64,000 bases of DNA from Psychrobacter immobilis (GCF_904846065.1 NZ_CAJGZV010000001.1:1736001-1800000), one strand, 5' to 3'; positions 48,919 to 58,247 are shown, numbered from the stretch's first letter. Program-made: numbers and translations. Notes: generated by a model not told the origin, from the sequence alone.

Positions 48919-49905
48919 CTAGGACGTTGGCTGATAGCCTTTGAGGACATCGTCCATTATGATGTTTAATGAGGTTGGGCTAGCGGCTGCTATATACCAC
49001 GCATCTGCATCAACAAAAACAACACGACCATTTTTCCATGCTGTTGTTTGACGAAGTAAAGGGTTGCTCACATCATCAGGATTGATAATAGCGCGATGCT
49101 CCATGACAGCGGTACGGTCTACAATATAAAGAATGTCTGGATCTGCCTGCTGTATAAACTCACTAGAAATCGGCTGTCCATGTAGGCTGGTCTCTACAAT
49201 CGTACTCGCAGGCTTGACACCCAAGTCATTAAAGATAAAACCATAGCGTGATTGCAGCCCAAAATTGCTAAAAGCCCCATTATTGTGTAAGACAACCAGT
49301 GCTTTTTCTGAGCGGTTTTTTGTGAAGTCCTGAACCTCTTTGACTCTTGCATCTAACTGCGTGGCTTTTTGTTCTGCCAATGCCTCCTTATCAAAAATAC
49401 GACCTAAAGTTAATAAGTGGCTTTTAACACTGGCTATATGCTGCTGACTGTTATTAAAATTCACATCGAAATGTAGAGTCGGTGCAATCCCTGACAGCTC
49501 TTGATAGTTAGCGGCGTGAAGCGGGGTCATCAAAATCAGATCAGGATGTAGCGCATGGATACGTTCCATATTTGGCTGAACAATAGCGCCCAAGTCCTCT
49601 ACTGCGTCATCCGCTTTGTACTGCGAAAGAAAGTGCGGAATATAGTCTTTGACCATTCCTGCAATCGGAACATCGAGCTGATCCAAAAAATCAGCTTCAT
49701 TCATATCCAGTACCGCGACGCGTTGCGGTCGATTATTGATGACAGTAGTACCAAGCTCATGCTTGATCGTGATGGGCGTCTCAAGTTTTTGTGACGCGTG
49801 TGCTGGCTCATTTGTCAGCTCAGTAGAAGTTTTTTCGCATCCTTGTAATGATACCGCTGCCGACATGACCAGTACCCAAACCCAATCTCTCTTACTCAAA
49901 TTCAT
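48919..49905 (-). CDS. Iron-siderophore ABC transporter substrate-binding lipoprotein (FatB/CeuE/YclQ-like)
   Basis: Periplasmic ferri-siderophore-binding lipoprotein of 328 residues from ATG 49905 (MNLSKRDWVWVLVMSAAVSLQGC, lipobox LQGC). The start is fixed by an ATGA overlap of four bases with the upstream ATPase gene. Blocks match the petrobactin/catecholate group: TIKHELGTTVINNRPQRVAVLD, PNMERIHALHPDLILMTP, GRIFDKE, FSNFGLQSRYGFIFNDLGV and LYIVDRTAV, as in B. subtilis YclQ. It is the last gene of the four-gene importer. Confidence 0.92.
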   Translation of the reverse strand: MNLSKRDWVWVLVMSAAVSLQGCEKTSTELTNEPAHASQKLETPITIKHELGTTVINNRPQRVAVLDMNEADFLDQLDVPIAGMVKDYIPHFLSQYKADDAVEDLGAIVQPNMERIHALHPDLILMTPLHAANYQELSGIAPTLHFDVNFNNSQQHIASVKSHLLTLGRIFDKEALAEQKATQLDARVKEVQDFTKNRSEKALVVLHNNGAFSNFGLQSRYGFIFNDLGVKPASTIVETSLHGQPISSEFIQQADPDILYIVDRTAVMEHRAIINPDDVSNPLLRQTTAWKNGRVVFVDADAWYIAAASPTSLNIIMDDVLKGYQPTS

Positions 49906-50678
49906 ACTGCATCCCCTGATAAATTGAAGTAGTTGCACAGGCAACCACGTTCACTACGAATGATCTCAAAATCAAGATCGTATAACTCACTTAAGTTGGC
50001 TTCTGTCACGACCTGTTCAGACAGACCACTAAAGCTAAGCGTGCCATTCTTCAACGCCACAATATGGTCAGAATAGTTGGCTGCAAAATTGATATCATGA
50101 ATCACCAAAATAACCGTGCGCCCCTGCTCATCACATAGACGGCGTAAGGCTTGCATGATTTGTACTGCATGCTTCATGTCAAGATTGTTTAGTGGCTCAT
50201 CCAATAACAACACGTCTGTTTGTTGCGCGATGGTCATCGCCAAAAAAGCCATTTGCCGCTGTCCACCACTTAATTCATCCAAATAAGAATGACGTAGAGG
50301 CTCTAATGCCAAAAAATCAATGGCCTCATCAATGATGCGTCGATCTTCTGTGGTTAACGCACCACGGCTATACGGAAAGCGCCCAAAGGAGATCAGCTCT
50401 TCCACGGTTAATCGTAGATTAAACCCTGGAGACTGCCGTAATGTCGCAACGTGATGCGCGTATTCAGAAGTACCAATCTCACGGATGTCACGATCATTGA
50501 ATGATATCTGACCACTACTTGGCTCCAATAGCCTTGCCATCATCATCAACAAGGTGGATTTTCCAGCACCATTAGGACCAATTAAAGAGGTAACACTGCC
50601 AGCCTGAAATTCTAGGCTAATATCTGATAGCACAGATTTTTTGCCATAGTTTTTATGGACATGGTTGATGGTAATCAT
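49902..50678 (-). CDS. Iron-siderophore ABC transporter ATP-binding protein
   Basis: Cytoplasmic ATPase of 258 residues in the FepC/YclP family. Walker A GPNGAGKST is at residues 34-42, the signature LSGGQ at 136-140, and Walker B VLLLDEP with D160/E161. The block RQSPGFNLRLTVEELISFGRFPYSRG is typical of siderophore ATPases. It overlaps both neighbours by four bases (ATGA), so the operon is translationally coupled. Confidence 0.95.
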   Translation of the reverse strand: MITINHVHKNYGKKSVLSDISLEFQAGSVTSLIGPNGAGKSTLLMMMARLLEPSSGQISFNDRDIREIGTSEYAHHVATLRQSPGFNLRLTVEELISFGRFPYSRGALTTEDRRIIDEAIDFLALEPLRHSYLDELSGGQRQMAFLAMTIAQQTDVLLLDEPLNNLDMKHAVQIMQALRRLCDEQGRTVILVIHDINFAANYSDHIVALKNGTLSFSGLSEQVVTEANLSELYDLDFEIIRSERGCLCNYFNLSGDAV

Positions 50679-51625
50679 GTGAACCCTCTAGTACGGACAG
50701 TCAGCGCGAGAAAATAGATGCCACCCACAAGGTTGACGAGAATACTGACACTGGTTTTATAATTAAAGACATGCTCAACAAAGATTTGAGCGATTAAAAA
50801 TATGGCGATAGTAATGGCGCAAGCGATGGGTAAGGTGACTCTATGCCAGTTACTCCCTGCAAGCGCATAAGCGATGTTGGCAATGAACACGCCCATAAAT
50901 ACCGTAGGACCGATCAAGCTCGTTGACACAGCCACCAAAATGGCAATTAAAGCAAGATATAACTTAACGTATTTAGGATGGTTTACACCAAGAGACAGCG
51001 ACTGCTCACGGCCAAGCGCCATCACATCTAAGACAGGCAATGTTTTACGACTAACCCATAGTACGGTGGCTACCGCAAGCGCTCCATAAAACAGAGTCTC
51101 TGGCTGAGATCGATTAAACGAGGTATAGCTCAACCCCTGAAAAACCGAAAACTCTCCGGGGCTAATACGCAGCTGAATAAACTGCGTAATCGTACCGATG
51201 ACCATCGTCAGTACCAAGCCAAACAACAACAAGGTATAGACATCATTTTTACATCGAGGGAAAAGCCAGTGATGAAGTGCCCAAGAATATGCCAGCATCA
51301 ATACGATTGATACGATAAAATTACCACTGACACCCAGCAGCATCAGTCCATTTGTACCCATCACAAACAGCAGCAGCACTTGCCACAGTAAATAAACAGC
51401 CTCATAGCCCATGATAGAAGGTGCCAAAATACGATTGCCAACAATAGTTTGAAAGATTATAGATGAAAAAGCTAAGCATATACTACCGAGAACAATAGTC
51501 GCTAGACGCATCAAACGCTTAGGAATTAAGTAATTAAAATCTAAATCAGAGCCTATAAATAAGAAAATAAGCGCCAGCAATATAATCATTATCAAGGTCG
51601 TCCAAATCTTTGCCGCAGTACTCAT
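50675..51625 (-). CDS. Iron-siderophore ABC transporter permease (second permease)
   Basis: Inner-membrane permease of 316 residues in the BtuC/FecCD family (FatC/YclO-like). About nine hydrophobic helices are seen, with RLATIVLGSICLAFSSIIFQTIVGNRILAPSIMGYEAVY near the start, the family's substrate-channel region, and LIGPTVFMGVFIANIAYALAG for ATPase docking. Overlaps its neighbours by four bases at each end. Confidence 0.93.
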   Translation of the reverse strand: MSTAAKIWTTLIMIILLALIFLFIGSDLDFNYLIPKRLMRLATIVLGSICLAFSSIIFQTIVGNRILAPSIMGYEAVYLLWQVLLLFVMGTNGLMLLGVSGNFIVSIVLMLAYSWALHHWLFPRCKNDVYTLLLFGLVLTMVIGTITQFIQLRISPGEFSVFQGLSYTSFNRSQPETLFYGALAVATVLWVSRKTLPVLDVMALGREQSLSLGVNHPKYVKLYLALIAILVAVSTSLIGPTVFMGVFIANIAYALAGSNWHRVTLPIACAITIAIFLIAQIFVEHVFNYKTSVSILVNLVGGIYFLALTVRTRGFT

Positions 51626-52560
51626 CTTACTCCCCTCATGATTAACACAAGGAATATCACACCGCCTACCCCGCCTGCGGTAAGGCCAATAGGAACCTCA
51701 AAAGGATAAATGACGAGCCGCCCAAAAATATCACAAATCAGCAGCAAACAAGCACCGCCTAAGGCGACTACTGGCAGTGTCCGCGACAGGTTTTCCCCGT
51801 ACTTTAGAGCGACTAGATTTGGAATAACCAGCCCCACAAAAGGTATGGCGCCGATGGTGATGACTGAAGCGGCCACCGTTACTGAGACTAGCATAAGCCC
51901 TAAGGCAGCTGTCGCCGCATAGCCGAGTCCTAGACTGGCGGCCATGTCCTCGCCCATACCCAGTACCGTAAAGCGATGGGCATAAATATAGGCTAATACA
52001 ATGATGGGCAAAATAATATAAATCAGCTCGTAATGACCTTGTACAACCCTTGAAAAATCTCCCAATAACCACCCTTGCATACTTTGTAAAATATTATGGC
52101 GATACGCATAAAACTCCGCAATTGAGCTCAGCACACTGCCATACATCAACCCAAGGACAGGAATAAGAACAGCGCTCTTAAACTTAATACGGCTAATAAT
52201 GAGAATAAAAAGTAAGCTTGAGGCAAAGCAAAAAACCAGCGCAAAGATCATTTTACTACTCGTACTGGCATTAGGAAGCATGGTGAGCGAGACCAAAATG
52301 CCAAGTTTGGCAGCATCCAAACCCCCTGAAGTTGCGGGCTCAACAAACTTGTTACGGACGATGTGCTGTAAAATCACGCCGCTAACAGACAAACCCACTC
52401 CTGTCAGTACCAGCGCAATCAGCCGTGGTATACGGCTCGCCGTTAGGGTCAACCATGCATCGTTGGAGAAATTAAAGAGGGCGATAAGTGAGGTCTGTTT
52501 TGAGCCCAGCATAAGAGAAACGGCACAGAGTAAAATGAGTAACAAAGATAGTGAGCGCAT
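51622..52560 (-). CDS. Iron-siderophore ABC transporter permease (first permease)
   Basis: Inner-membrane permease of 312 residues, BtuC/FecCD family (FatD/YclN-like), first gene of the importer operon. The N-terminal block TASRIPRLIALVLTGVGLSVSGVILQHIVRNKFVEPATSGG and the GAIPFVGLVIPNLVALKYG docking loop are standard. It pairs with the following permease to form the channel. A Fur-like box lies about 100 bases upstream. Confidence 0.93.
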   Translation of the reverse strand: MRSLSLLLILLCAVSLMLGSKQTSLIALFNFSNDAWLTLTASRIPRLIALVLTGVGLSVSGVILQHIVRNKFVEPATSGGLDAAKLGILVSLTMLPNASTSSKMIFALVFCFASSLLFILIISRIKFKSAVLIPVLGLMYGSVLSSIAEFYAYRHNILQSMQGWLLGDFSRVVQGHYELIYIILPIIVLAYIYAHRFTVLGMGEDMAASLGLGYAATAALGLMLVSVTVAASVITIGAIPFVGLVIPNLVALKYGENLSRTLPVVALGGACLLLICDIFGRLVIYPFEVPIGLTAGGVGGVIFLVLIMRGVR

Positions 52561-52897
52561 TATTGAAGTTCTTCTTACTTATTACGAATGACTTTTTACT
52601 ACGCTGAAACATACCACCAACAGTCTATAAAACTCATTGCTAGGATTTTTCATTAAAGCATAAATGAGAATCAATCATACTATGCTTGTTTGAATAGGTA
52701 AGTTGAATATAAGGTGAAATTGGGAAGTTATACCGTGAATAAGGGAACTTATTCGGAACGACACCTCAGCATTTACCAAGGTTTAAAGATTGAATTAACT
52801 CAGGCGCAACATAGGTTTGGCATAAATAAGTCGTATATCAGCAATGCTTATTTAGCTGATTTTAGAAGATTGTGGCAGCTTGACATCTATTGGTTGG
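52561..52897. other. Region between the importer operon and the AraC gene
   Basis: It contains the importer promoter with a Fur-like box. A 63-codon plus-strand frame (52714-52905) has no signal, motif or good ribosome-binding site and is not called. Confidence 0.4.
52660..52678 (-). promoter_or_regulatory. Weak Fur-like box upstream of the siderophore importer
   Basis: ATAAATGAGAATCAATCAT matches 11 of 19 Fur consensus positions, with the core AATGAGAATCA. Confidence 0.45.
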
Positions 52898-53854
52898 CTA
52901 GATAAGTTGTGTGGGTGTAACGCCATAAAATTTGGCAAAAGCTTTACTGAAATTGCTAGGATCACGATAGCCAACATACCATGCAGTCTCTTGGACGCTT
53001 TTATATTCATCTAGCAACAAACGCATTGCTTCCTGCATACGCAGTTCACGGATAAAGCTGCCGATTGTTTTACCCGTTTGTTGTTTGAACTGTTGCTTGA
53101 GATAGCATTCGTTTATACCCACTCGTTGAGCCAACAAGGAAATTGTTAATTTATTACTGTACTCTTGGCGAATAATATCAACGGCCTGATCAATTTGGCT
53201 TTTTTGGTTTGCTAATCGGCCTGATATATCTTGAATGCCTAAAATATCTTGGCAAAGCAGCAATGCTTGACTCTCTAAAGCTAATCGATCACTCAAAGTA
53301 CAGCAAGGTAAAGAGAGGATATAAGCTGCACGAGCAAGTAGACGTGGCTGGTTGGATAAGCTGACTTGAACCATTTCAGGATCTTGATTATTAGAAGGTA
53401 ATAGCCATGTTGGAACAGCGAAGCTTTCTGCCCAGCGCGACAACAATGTTTGATTAAAATCGATTGTTACGATATGGCTATTTATAGGGGAATTCTGCAA
53501 ATATTCAGTGTCAACTATAGAGTTTATATCACCAAAATCTCCTGATCGTCGCCAAATTTGCTGCGAATGAATACTTGTATCAGTCCGTAAATTACTAGCA
53601 TGTAAGGTATAGTTCGCATCTACAATTAAGTGCATCCCTACATCACAAGAAAATGGTGCGGCGGGTTCCACCAAAGATTGGCTGCTAGCAATGCTGTTTC
53701 GACCGAGCACGATACCATTATGCAAGCTCAGTAAGTCACCATAACCAGAGCTGCCATCATAAGTTGGACGTTTAATCAAATAGTCAGAATCAGGATGATC
53801 GAAAGACCAGTATTCGGTCTGATAGTGGTCGTAAAATGCATGTAAGTTTGCCAT
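52898..53854 (-). CDS. AraC-family regulator, PchR-like
   Basis: Regulator of 318 residues. Two C-terminal helix-turn-helix units are seen: TISLLAQRVGINECYLKQQFKQQTGKTIGSFIRELRM and SVQETAWYVGYRDPSNFSKAFAKFYGVTPTQL. The N-terminal domain (HLIVDANYTLHASNL..., IWRRSGDFGDINS) resembles siderophore-sensing regulators such as PchR. Placed beside a siderophore importer, it probably activates receptor or importer genes when the ligand enters. It shares a divergent region and a Fur-like box with the cupin gene. Confidence 0.88.
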   Translation of the reverse strand: MANLHAFYDHYQTEYWSFDHPDSDYLIKRPTYDGSSGYGDLLSLHNGIVLGRNSIASSQSLVEPAAPFSCDVGMHLIVDANYTLHASNLRTDTSIHSQQIWRRSGDFGDINSIVDTEYLQNSPINSHIVTIDFNQTLLSRWAESFAVPTWLLPSNNQDPEMVQVSLSNQPRLLARAAYILSLPCCTLSDRLALESQALLLCQDILGIQDISGRLANQKSQIDQAVDIIRQEYSNKLTISLLAQRVGINECYLKQQFKQQTGKTIGSFIRELRMQEAMRLLLDEYKSVQETAWYVGYRDPSNFSKAFAKFYGVTPTQLI

Positions 53855-53988
53855 ATAAATACAATCAAGATGTTTTGGTATGTGTGTTTATGTTATATCC
53901 AGCTAAAAATAGCTTTACACGTATAAATAGCCAGTTCTCCAGTCTTGAAGCAATAATAGCATTATTAGTAATAAACAATCATCTTAAT

Positions 53989-54007
53989 GTTAATGATTAT
54001 CAATTAA
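53989..54007 (+). promoter_or_regulatory. Fur-like box between the AraC and cupin genes
   Basis: GTTAATGATTATCAATTAA matches 14 of 19 Fur consensus positions and lies about 40 bases before the cupin start, in a position to affect both divergent genes. Confidence 0.7.
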
Positions 54008-54047
54008 ATATAATTCAATGGTATTCACATACCAAAAAGGAGTAAGC

Positions 54048-54353
54048 ATGAGTCTGCTGATAGCGAATATAAAAAAAGAGCTTGATGATATTGAACAGTT
54101 TTGGAAGCCTACTGATATCGCTCAGTTTAATCAATTAACCGTAAAACTGGCTAAATTGAAAGGTGAATATGAATGGCATAATCACGAATATGAAGATAAG
54201 CTATTTCACGTATTGTCAGGCCAGTTATTTATTATATTAGAAGACAAAACCGTAGAGGTGAACGCTGGTGAAGTTGTTGTTATTCCTAAGAACAGCAACC
54301 ATAAACCTTATGCGCCTACTGAAACGAGTGTAATGTTTTTTGAACCTTTATGA
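54048..54353 (+). CDS. Small cupin-fold protein
   Basis: Single-domain cupin of 101 residues from ATG 54048 (AAGGAG six bases upstream; the in-frame ATG at 54018 would hide that site). The first cupin motif is present as WHNHEYEDKLFHVLSG, with two histidines and a glutamate able to bind a metal, and the second as VNAGEVVVIPKNSNHKPYAP. Function unknown. The strong Fur-like box upstream and the siderophore neighbourhood suggest a role under iron limitation. Confidence 0.85.
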   Translation: MSLLIANIKKELDDIEQFWKPTDIAQFNQLTVKLAKLKGEYEWHNHEYEDKLFHVLSGQLFIILEDKTVEVNAGEVVVIPKNSNHKPYAPTETSVMFFEPL

Positions 54354-54895
54354 ATATATAGCCGGTACAATATAATTCAGATACAAGGAAGGCGAGCGAA
54401 AGTACTACAAATAGTAGACTAAGCGAGCCTGACACCGTATCTGATTTATATAGGATTGACTATAGAATTAAATCTATAACAATGTTTCTATTACAGCTAT
54501 TTGATTGAAATGCATCTGAGCACTCAGTATTAATAATTTGTAAAGCCGTTAAAAATACTGCCGCCTTTGTAAATTAAATGTCGAAAATGCAATATGCATA
54601 ATAAACTTATCAACCATTTATTGAATACCCACTTTGCTTTTCAAAGAGTGGTCAGCCAATCAATCTTGCAGATTTTTCTCCTAATGAAGGTGTGAATATT
54701 AGCACTCTCATTACTCGCGTTTATATTATTTCAATATCAGGATATAACGAGGCTAAGTTAACCAAATCCCTCCAATGAGTAGGAGCTTCTCTGCCTGCTT
54801 ACAAAGCTATCTGGAGATATGCATATGTCAAATAGCTGGTTTTAAATAAGTCGTCATCTGCGTTTCAATGCTATTGTATTAGCATATAAACTTGA
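54354..54895. other. Intergenic region with a palindromic repeat
   Basis: No gene is supported. The first 100 bases hold a MITE-like palindrome (54369-54455); the rest is AT-rich and featureless to the eye. Confidence 0.45.
54369..54455. repeat. Palindromic MITE/REP-like element
   Basis: Outer arms TATAATTCAGATAC (54371-54384) and GTATCTGATTTATA (54437-54450) pair at 13 of 14 positions. Inside, GGCGAGCG and AAGCGAGCC blocks flank a central GTACTAC/AGTAGAC stem. The layout looks like a small dispersed repeat; only one copy is seen in this window. Confidence 0.65.
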
Positions 54896-55411
54896 TTATT
54901 TTTCCTCACGGTATAAGATGTTTTTTGCTTCTACTCTAAAATCTTCATGACTAATCGCAGGCTCAATGCTAGCTGTATTTAGGTTCACATGTGAGACAGA
55001 CGCTTCTGGCTCACGATATAAGATATTCTGTGCTTCCTGTCTAAAATCACCATAACTGATAGCAGTCTCGACTTGAGCGTGCTTAGCTTCAACATTAGCC
55101 TGATTGTGATTTTTTTTAACCTCTGCTAGAGGTGAACTATCTGCTGCCGACTCGTTGATTTGATGAGTAGCTACCGTAACAGGTAGATGAACACTTACCA
55201 TGGATGTTTGAGGGATTGTTGAAAAAAAACGAGCCGACACAAATATAGTCATTAACAACAAGACACCCACTATAGCAAACCATTTTACATGACTCAGCAA
55301 ACTGTCTTTTGCTAGCTTTGCTGTGTCGGTTGCTAATAGTGGCTCGTTATTAGAATTACTGGATAAGCCAACACTTTTATTGATATCACTTTTATTGTCT
55401 GAGAGAGTCAT
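54896..55411 (-). CDS. Single-pass membrane protein with two C-terminal DFRxEA...LYRE motifs
   Basis: Unrecognised protein of 171 residues. It has a cytoplasmic polar N-terminus of about 45 residues, one membrane helix (WFAIVGVLLLMTIFVSARFF) and a periplasmic tail. The tail carries the motif twice: ISYGDFRQEAQNILYRE and ISHEDFRVEAKNILYREEK at the very end. The larger neighbouring gene has the same motif once at its C-terminus, so the two are related in design. No enzyme domain is seen. The motif looks like a binding or sorting tag; this is inference. Confidence 0.7.
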   Translation of the reverse strand: MTLSDNKSDINKSVGLSSNSNNEPLLATDTAKLAKDSLLSHVKWFAIVGVLLLMTIFVSARFFSTIPQTSMVSVHLPVTVATHQINESAADSSPLAEVKKNHNQANVEAKHAQVETAISYGDFRQEAQNILYREPEASVSHVNLNTASIEPAISHEDFRVEAKNILYREEK

Positions 55412-55751
55412 AATTCAATACCGAGTCAATCCATGTTATGAACGGCCTATCACCGTATCCTTGATCTCAGGATACGGGCTCTCGGGTATGTTGCAATGAT
55501 TTTTGGTATGAGCGATAGAATTGACTGATAAGCGGCTTGAAAGCACTATTATTGTATGGCTAATTGCTGATGAGCAATTTGAAAAATGGTGATAAAAATG
55601 AGATGAATTGCAGTCTAATAAGTAAAATAGCACAGACTATCTCGAGGTATTAAGCAGATATTTAACGCTGCTTGGCAAAATTCAGTCCATTTGAATTGAG
55701 AATATACCTTAGATTGAATGACTAGTTGAAATTATGAATGTGCAGCAGACC
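55412..55751. other. Intergenic region between the two LYRE-motif genes
   Basis: No gene seen in 340 bases; it probably holds the promoter of the 171-residue protein. Confidence 0.4.
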
Positions 55752-56708
55752 CTAATCATTGGTCTCACGATACAAGGTACTTTGGGATTCTTCTCTAAAG
55801 TCATCATAAGTGATGGCTGCCTCAGCTGCTGGCATGGTCGATGGGGCTTCAGTAGTCTCTACCCCATTAGGATTGGTGTCTGGATTCTCAGTGGGGGATT
55901 CCTCTGGTTGCGATATCACTGTCGATTTGTCTATCGCGCCTGTATCAGCAGAAGGTTGGTTGTCATCGGTTACTACTGCTTTGCCAGTGCTAACAGCTGG
56001 TGCTGCATCTGTCGTTGTTGTTTTCGTCTCTGCACTATCAGGTGCAATCGTTTTCGTTGAGGTCGATAGAACACCGGTGAAAATTAGTGTTGCTACAATA
56101 ATAGCAATCAATAATGAGCCAAATATCATGCCAATAATAAGCGGTTTTTTGCTACTTACTTGCTTTTCCTTTGATTTTGCTAATTGTTTAGCAATGGCAC
56201 TGTCATTTACAGCGTCGTTATTATTAGATAGTTGTTCGTTTCTAACTTTTTCCGCTGCTAATTTTTCTGAATCTTGACGTTTTAAATCATCAGCATTTGC
56301 GCTGTCAGCGATATATAAAGAAGATTTATCGTTATTTGCATCAGAGTCTAAAGAGTTGTCAGTATTAGCTATCGGTGCATGATTTGTCGAAAAACCCTCG
56401 TCTTTATCGTCATCAGAAAAATCTACATTAATACCTGCGCTCACGCTTTCTTGCTCTAAAGTAGCAAATAATTCTAGCTCTGTGGCGCTTAATGGCTCAT
56501 ACGATGAAAGATGATTGGTATTCTCTAGTGGTTTTAATGCATTTTCTTTGAAAGTAGCGTTATCCTCATTACTATCGACATTTTCGACACGCGTGATAAA
56601 ACGCTCGTAGATATTATCTTTACGCATACGCTTACGTGGCTTAGTATTAGCAATTTTGGCTAAATTTGCCTCTAACTGCGCATTAGGGCTATTTTTTTTG
56701 TCGCTCAT
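55752..56708 (-). CDS. Single-pass membrane protein with C-terminal DFRxES...LYRE motif
   Basis: Unrecognised protein of 318 residues. The N-terminus is basic (KPRKRMRKDNIYERF), followed by a long acidic, Asn/Asp-rich cytoplasmic region, a lysine-flanked membrane helix (LIIGMIFGSLLIAIIVATLIF) near residue 200, a Thr/Ala/Pro/Glu-rich periplasmic linker and the terminal motif ITYDDFREESQSTLYRETND. The linker is low-complexity and likely disordered. It shares architecture and the end motif with the 171-residue protein downstream. Divergent from a LysR regulator. Confidence 0.72.
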   Translation of the reverse strand: MSDKKNSPNAQLEANLAKIANTKPRKRMRKDNIYERFITRVENVDSNEDNATFKENALKPLENTNHLSSYEPLSATELELFATLEQESVSAGINVDFSDDDKDEGFSTNHAPIANTDNSLDSDANNDKSSLYIADSANADDLKRQDSEKLAAEKVRNEQLSNNNDAVNDSAIAKQLAKSKEKQVSSKKPLIIGMIFGSLLIAIIVATLIFTGVLSTSTKTIAPDSAETKTTTTDAAPAVSTGKAVVTDDNQPSADTGAIDKSTVISQPEESPTENPDTNPNGVETTEAPSTMPAAEAAITYDDFREESQSTLYRETND

Positions 56709-56947
56709 GAAGTAATACCAAACCAGTTTTTACCGCGAAAAAGTAGATAATAGCTAGAATTAAGAATAAAGTTTTTATTGTTTGCTAAATTGTAACACTA
56801 ACGTTAATAAACAATATAGTAGCTCGCCTCGTTCGCTTCAAGCATAATTTGTCGCTTACTGCTCTTATTCGGATAAAATAATCAAAATAGCCAAGAGAAG
56901 ATAAGCCACAAGCAACGGTGACATCATAAACAAGTGAGCATAAAGAT

Positions 56948-57961
56948 ATGGATTTAAAACAGCTCAACGCTTTTATTGCTATCGCAGATTCACGGAGCTT
57001 TAGTGCCGCAGCGACTAAAACTGGATTGTCACAACCAAGCTTGAGTCGTCTGCTTAAACAGCTTGAAACAGATATGGGTGTGGAATTGGTCGATCGCTAC
57101 CATAGACCGCTACATCTGACTGAAGCTGGTACATTCTTTTACGACAAAATCAGCGCCATATTGACAGAAATTGATACCGTCACCAGCATGACGCAGCGGC
57201 TATCGACGCCCAGTAGCATGCTGAATATTGGCTTTGTCCCATCCGTGCTTTATGGATTGCTTCCTGAAATTATTGCCATGTTGAAGCAATCCAGCCCCGA
57301 TATCGACGTCAATCTCAAAGACATCAGCTCATATCAACAAATAGAGGCACTCAAATCTGGTGAGATAGACATCGGATTTGGGCGTTTCCCCCATCAAGAT
57401 CCATGGATTCAGCAAATACTACTACGTCATGAGCGTTATGTCGTCGCCTTACCAAAAGCGCATCCTTTGGCGCATGTAAAGGAGCAACGGTTGATAGACT
57501 TAGCGAATAATCGTCTGATTCTCTACCATCAAACCCATTTACCGATAGCGACTAGCGTAAGATCAACCAGCGCAAAGCTGGATAATAATACAAAATCCAG
57601 ACGCATAAGCGCTGAGCAATCCGCACATAGCGCGCCTATTACTGAACCTTTACTACACTTATTCGCACAATACGGTATTTCGCCTTTTATGACTACGACG
57701 GTGAGTGACTTGCAAGTAGCGCTAGGCTTGGTGGCGGCTGGCGAAGGCATTACGCTTGTGCCTGCTAGCCTAAAGACCGTGCGTACCGACCAAATCAGTT
57801 ATCAACGTTTAGTACACGAAAACGTCACCTCCCCTATTTATCTGCACACACTCAAAGATTTCGTTCATCCCAGCATTTCTGATTTGCTGAGCGCCACCTA
57901 TCAGGTATATGAGCAGCGCGGCATCACTTATCGGCAGCAAAAATTTGTGTCACAGCCTTAA
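56948..57961 (+). CDS. LysR-family transcriptional regulator
   Basis: Regulator of 337 residues. N-terminal helix-turn-helix: LNAFIAIADSRSFSAAATKTGLSQPSLSRLLKQLETDMGVELVDR. The C-terminal effector domain includes LNIGFVPSVLYGLLPEIIAMLKQ and ALGLVAAGEGITLVPASL, as in the BenM/CatM-like group. An insertion rich in Ser, Thr and Asn (about residues 197-218) is longer than usual. Its targets are not evident; neighbours are the divergent LYRE-motif protein and the Nramp gene downstream. Confidence 0.9.
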   Translation: MDLKQLNAFIAIADSRSFSAAATKTGLSQPSLSRLLKQLETDMGVELVDRYHRPLHLTEAGTFFYDKISAILTEIDTVTSMTQRLSTPSSMLNIGFVPSVLYGLLPEIIAMLKQSSPDIDVNLKDISSYQQIEALKSGEIDIGFGRFPHQDPWIQQILLRHERYVVALPKAHPLAHVKEQRLIDLANNRLILYHQTHLPIATSVRSTSAKLDNNTKSRRISAEQSAHSAPITEPLLHLFAQYGISPFMTTTVSDLQVALGLVAAGEGITLVPASLKTVRTDQISYQRLVHENVTSPIYLHTLKDFVHPSISDLLSATYQVYEQRGITYRQQKFVSQP

Positions 57962-58247
57962 ATTATCAGATATTGAATGGATATTGTGTTATAAAGAACC
58001 GCTAAAAAATAATCAGCCTTAATACTTGATATTATCAACTGATTATGCTAACTAAAAAGAATGGCAATGCAAACAAATAGTAATAACAACTAGAATAATC
58101 ATTCTCCTGACTGGCTTCGGTGTGCTAAAGTCGATACAAGATGAATCGTTTTATATTTAAGCAGTTTATAAAGCCCTTCTCTCATGATCATTGGCAAGCT
58201 GACACAGGTAAGTGATAATTTGCCGTTTTAACCATTTAGAGGTATTC

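Noticed and set aside
48903..48925. Small palindrome TCCTAGAGTGTCTCTAGGA at the end of the importer operon
   Set aside because: It overlaps the stop codon and has no T-run, so a terminator call is not supported.
52714..52905. 63-codon plus-strand frame between the importer and the AraC gene
   Set aside because: No motif, signal or good start context; it runs into the end of the convergent AraC gene.
55734..56277. Plus-strand frames of 108 and 155 codons
   Set aside because: Antisense to the low-complexity region of the 318-residue membrane protein; no independent support.
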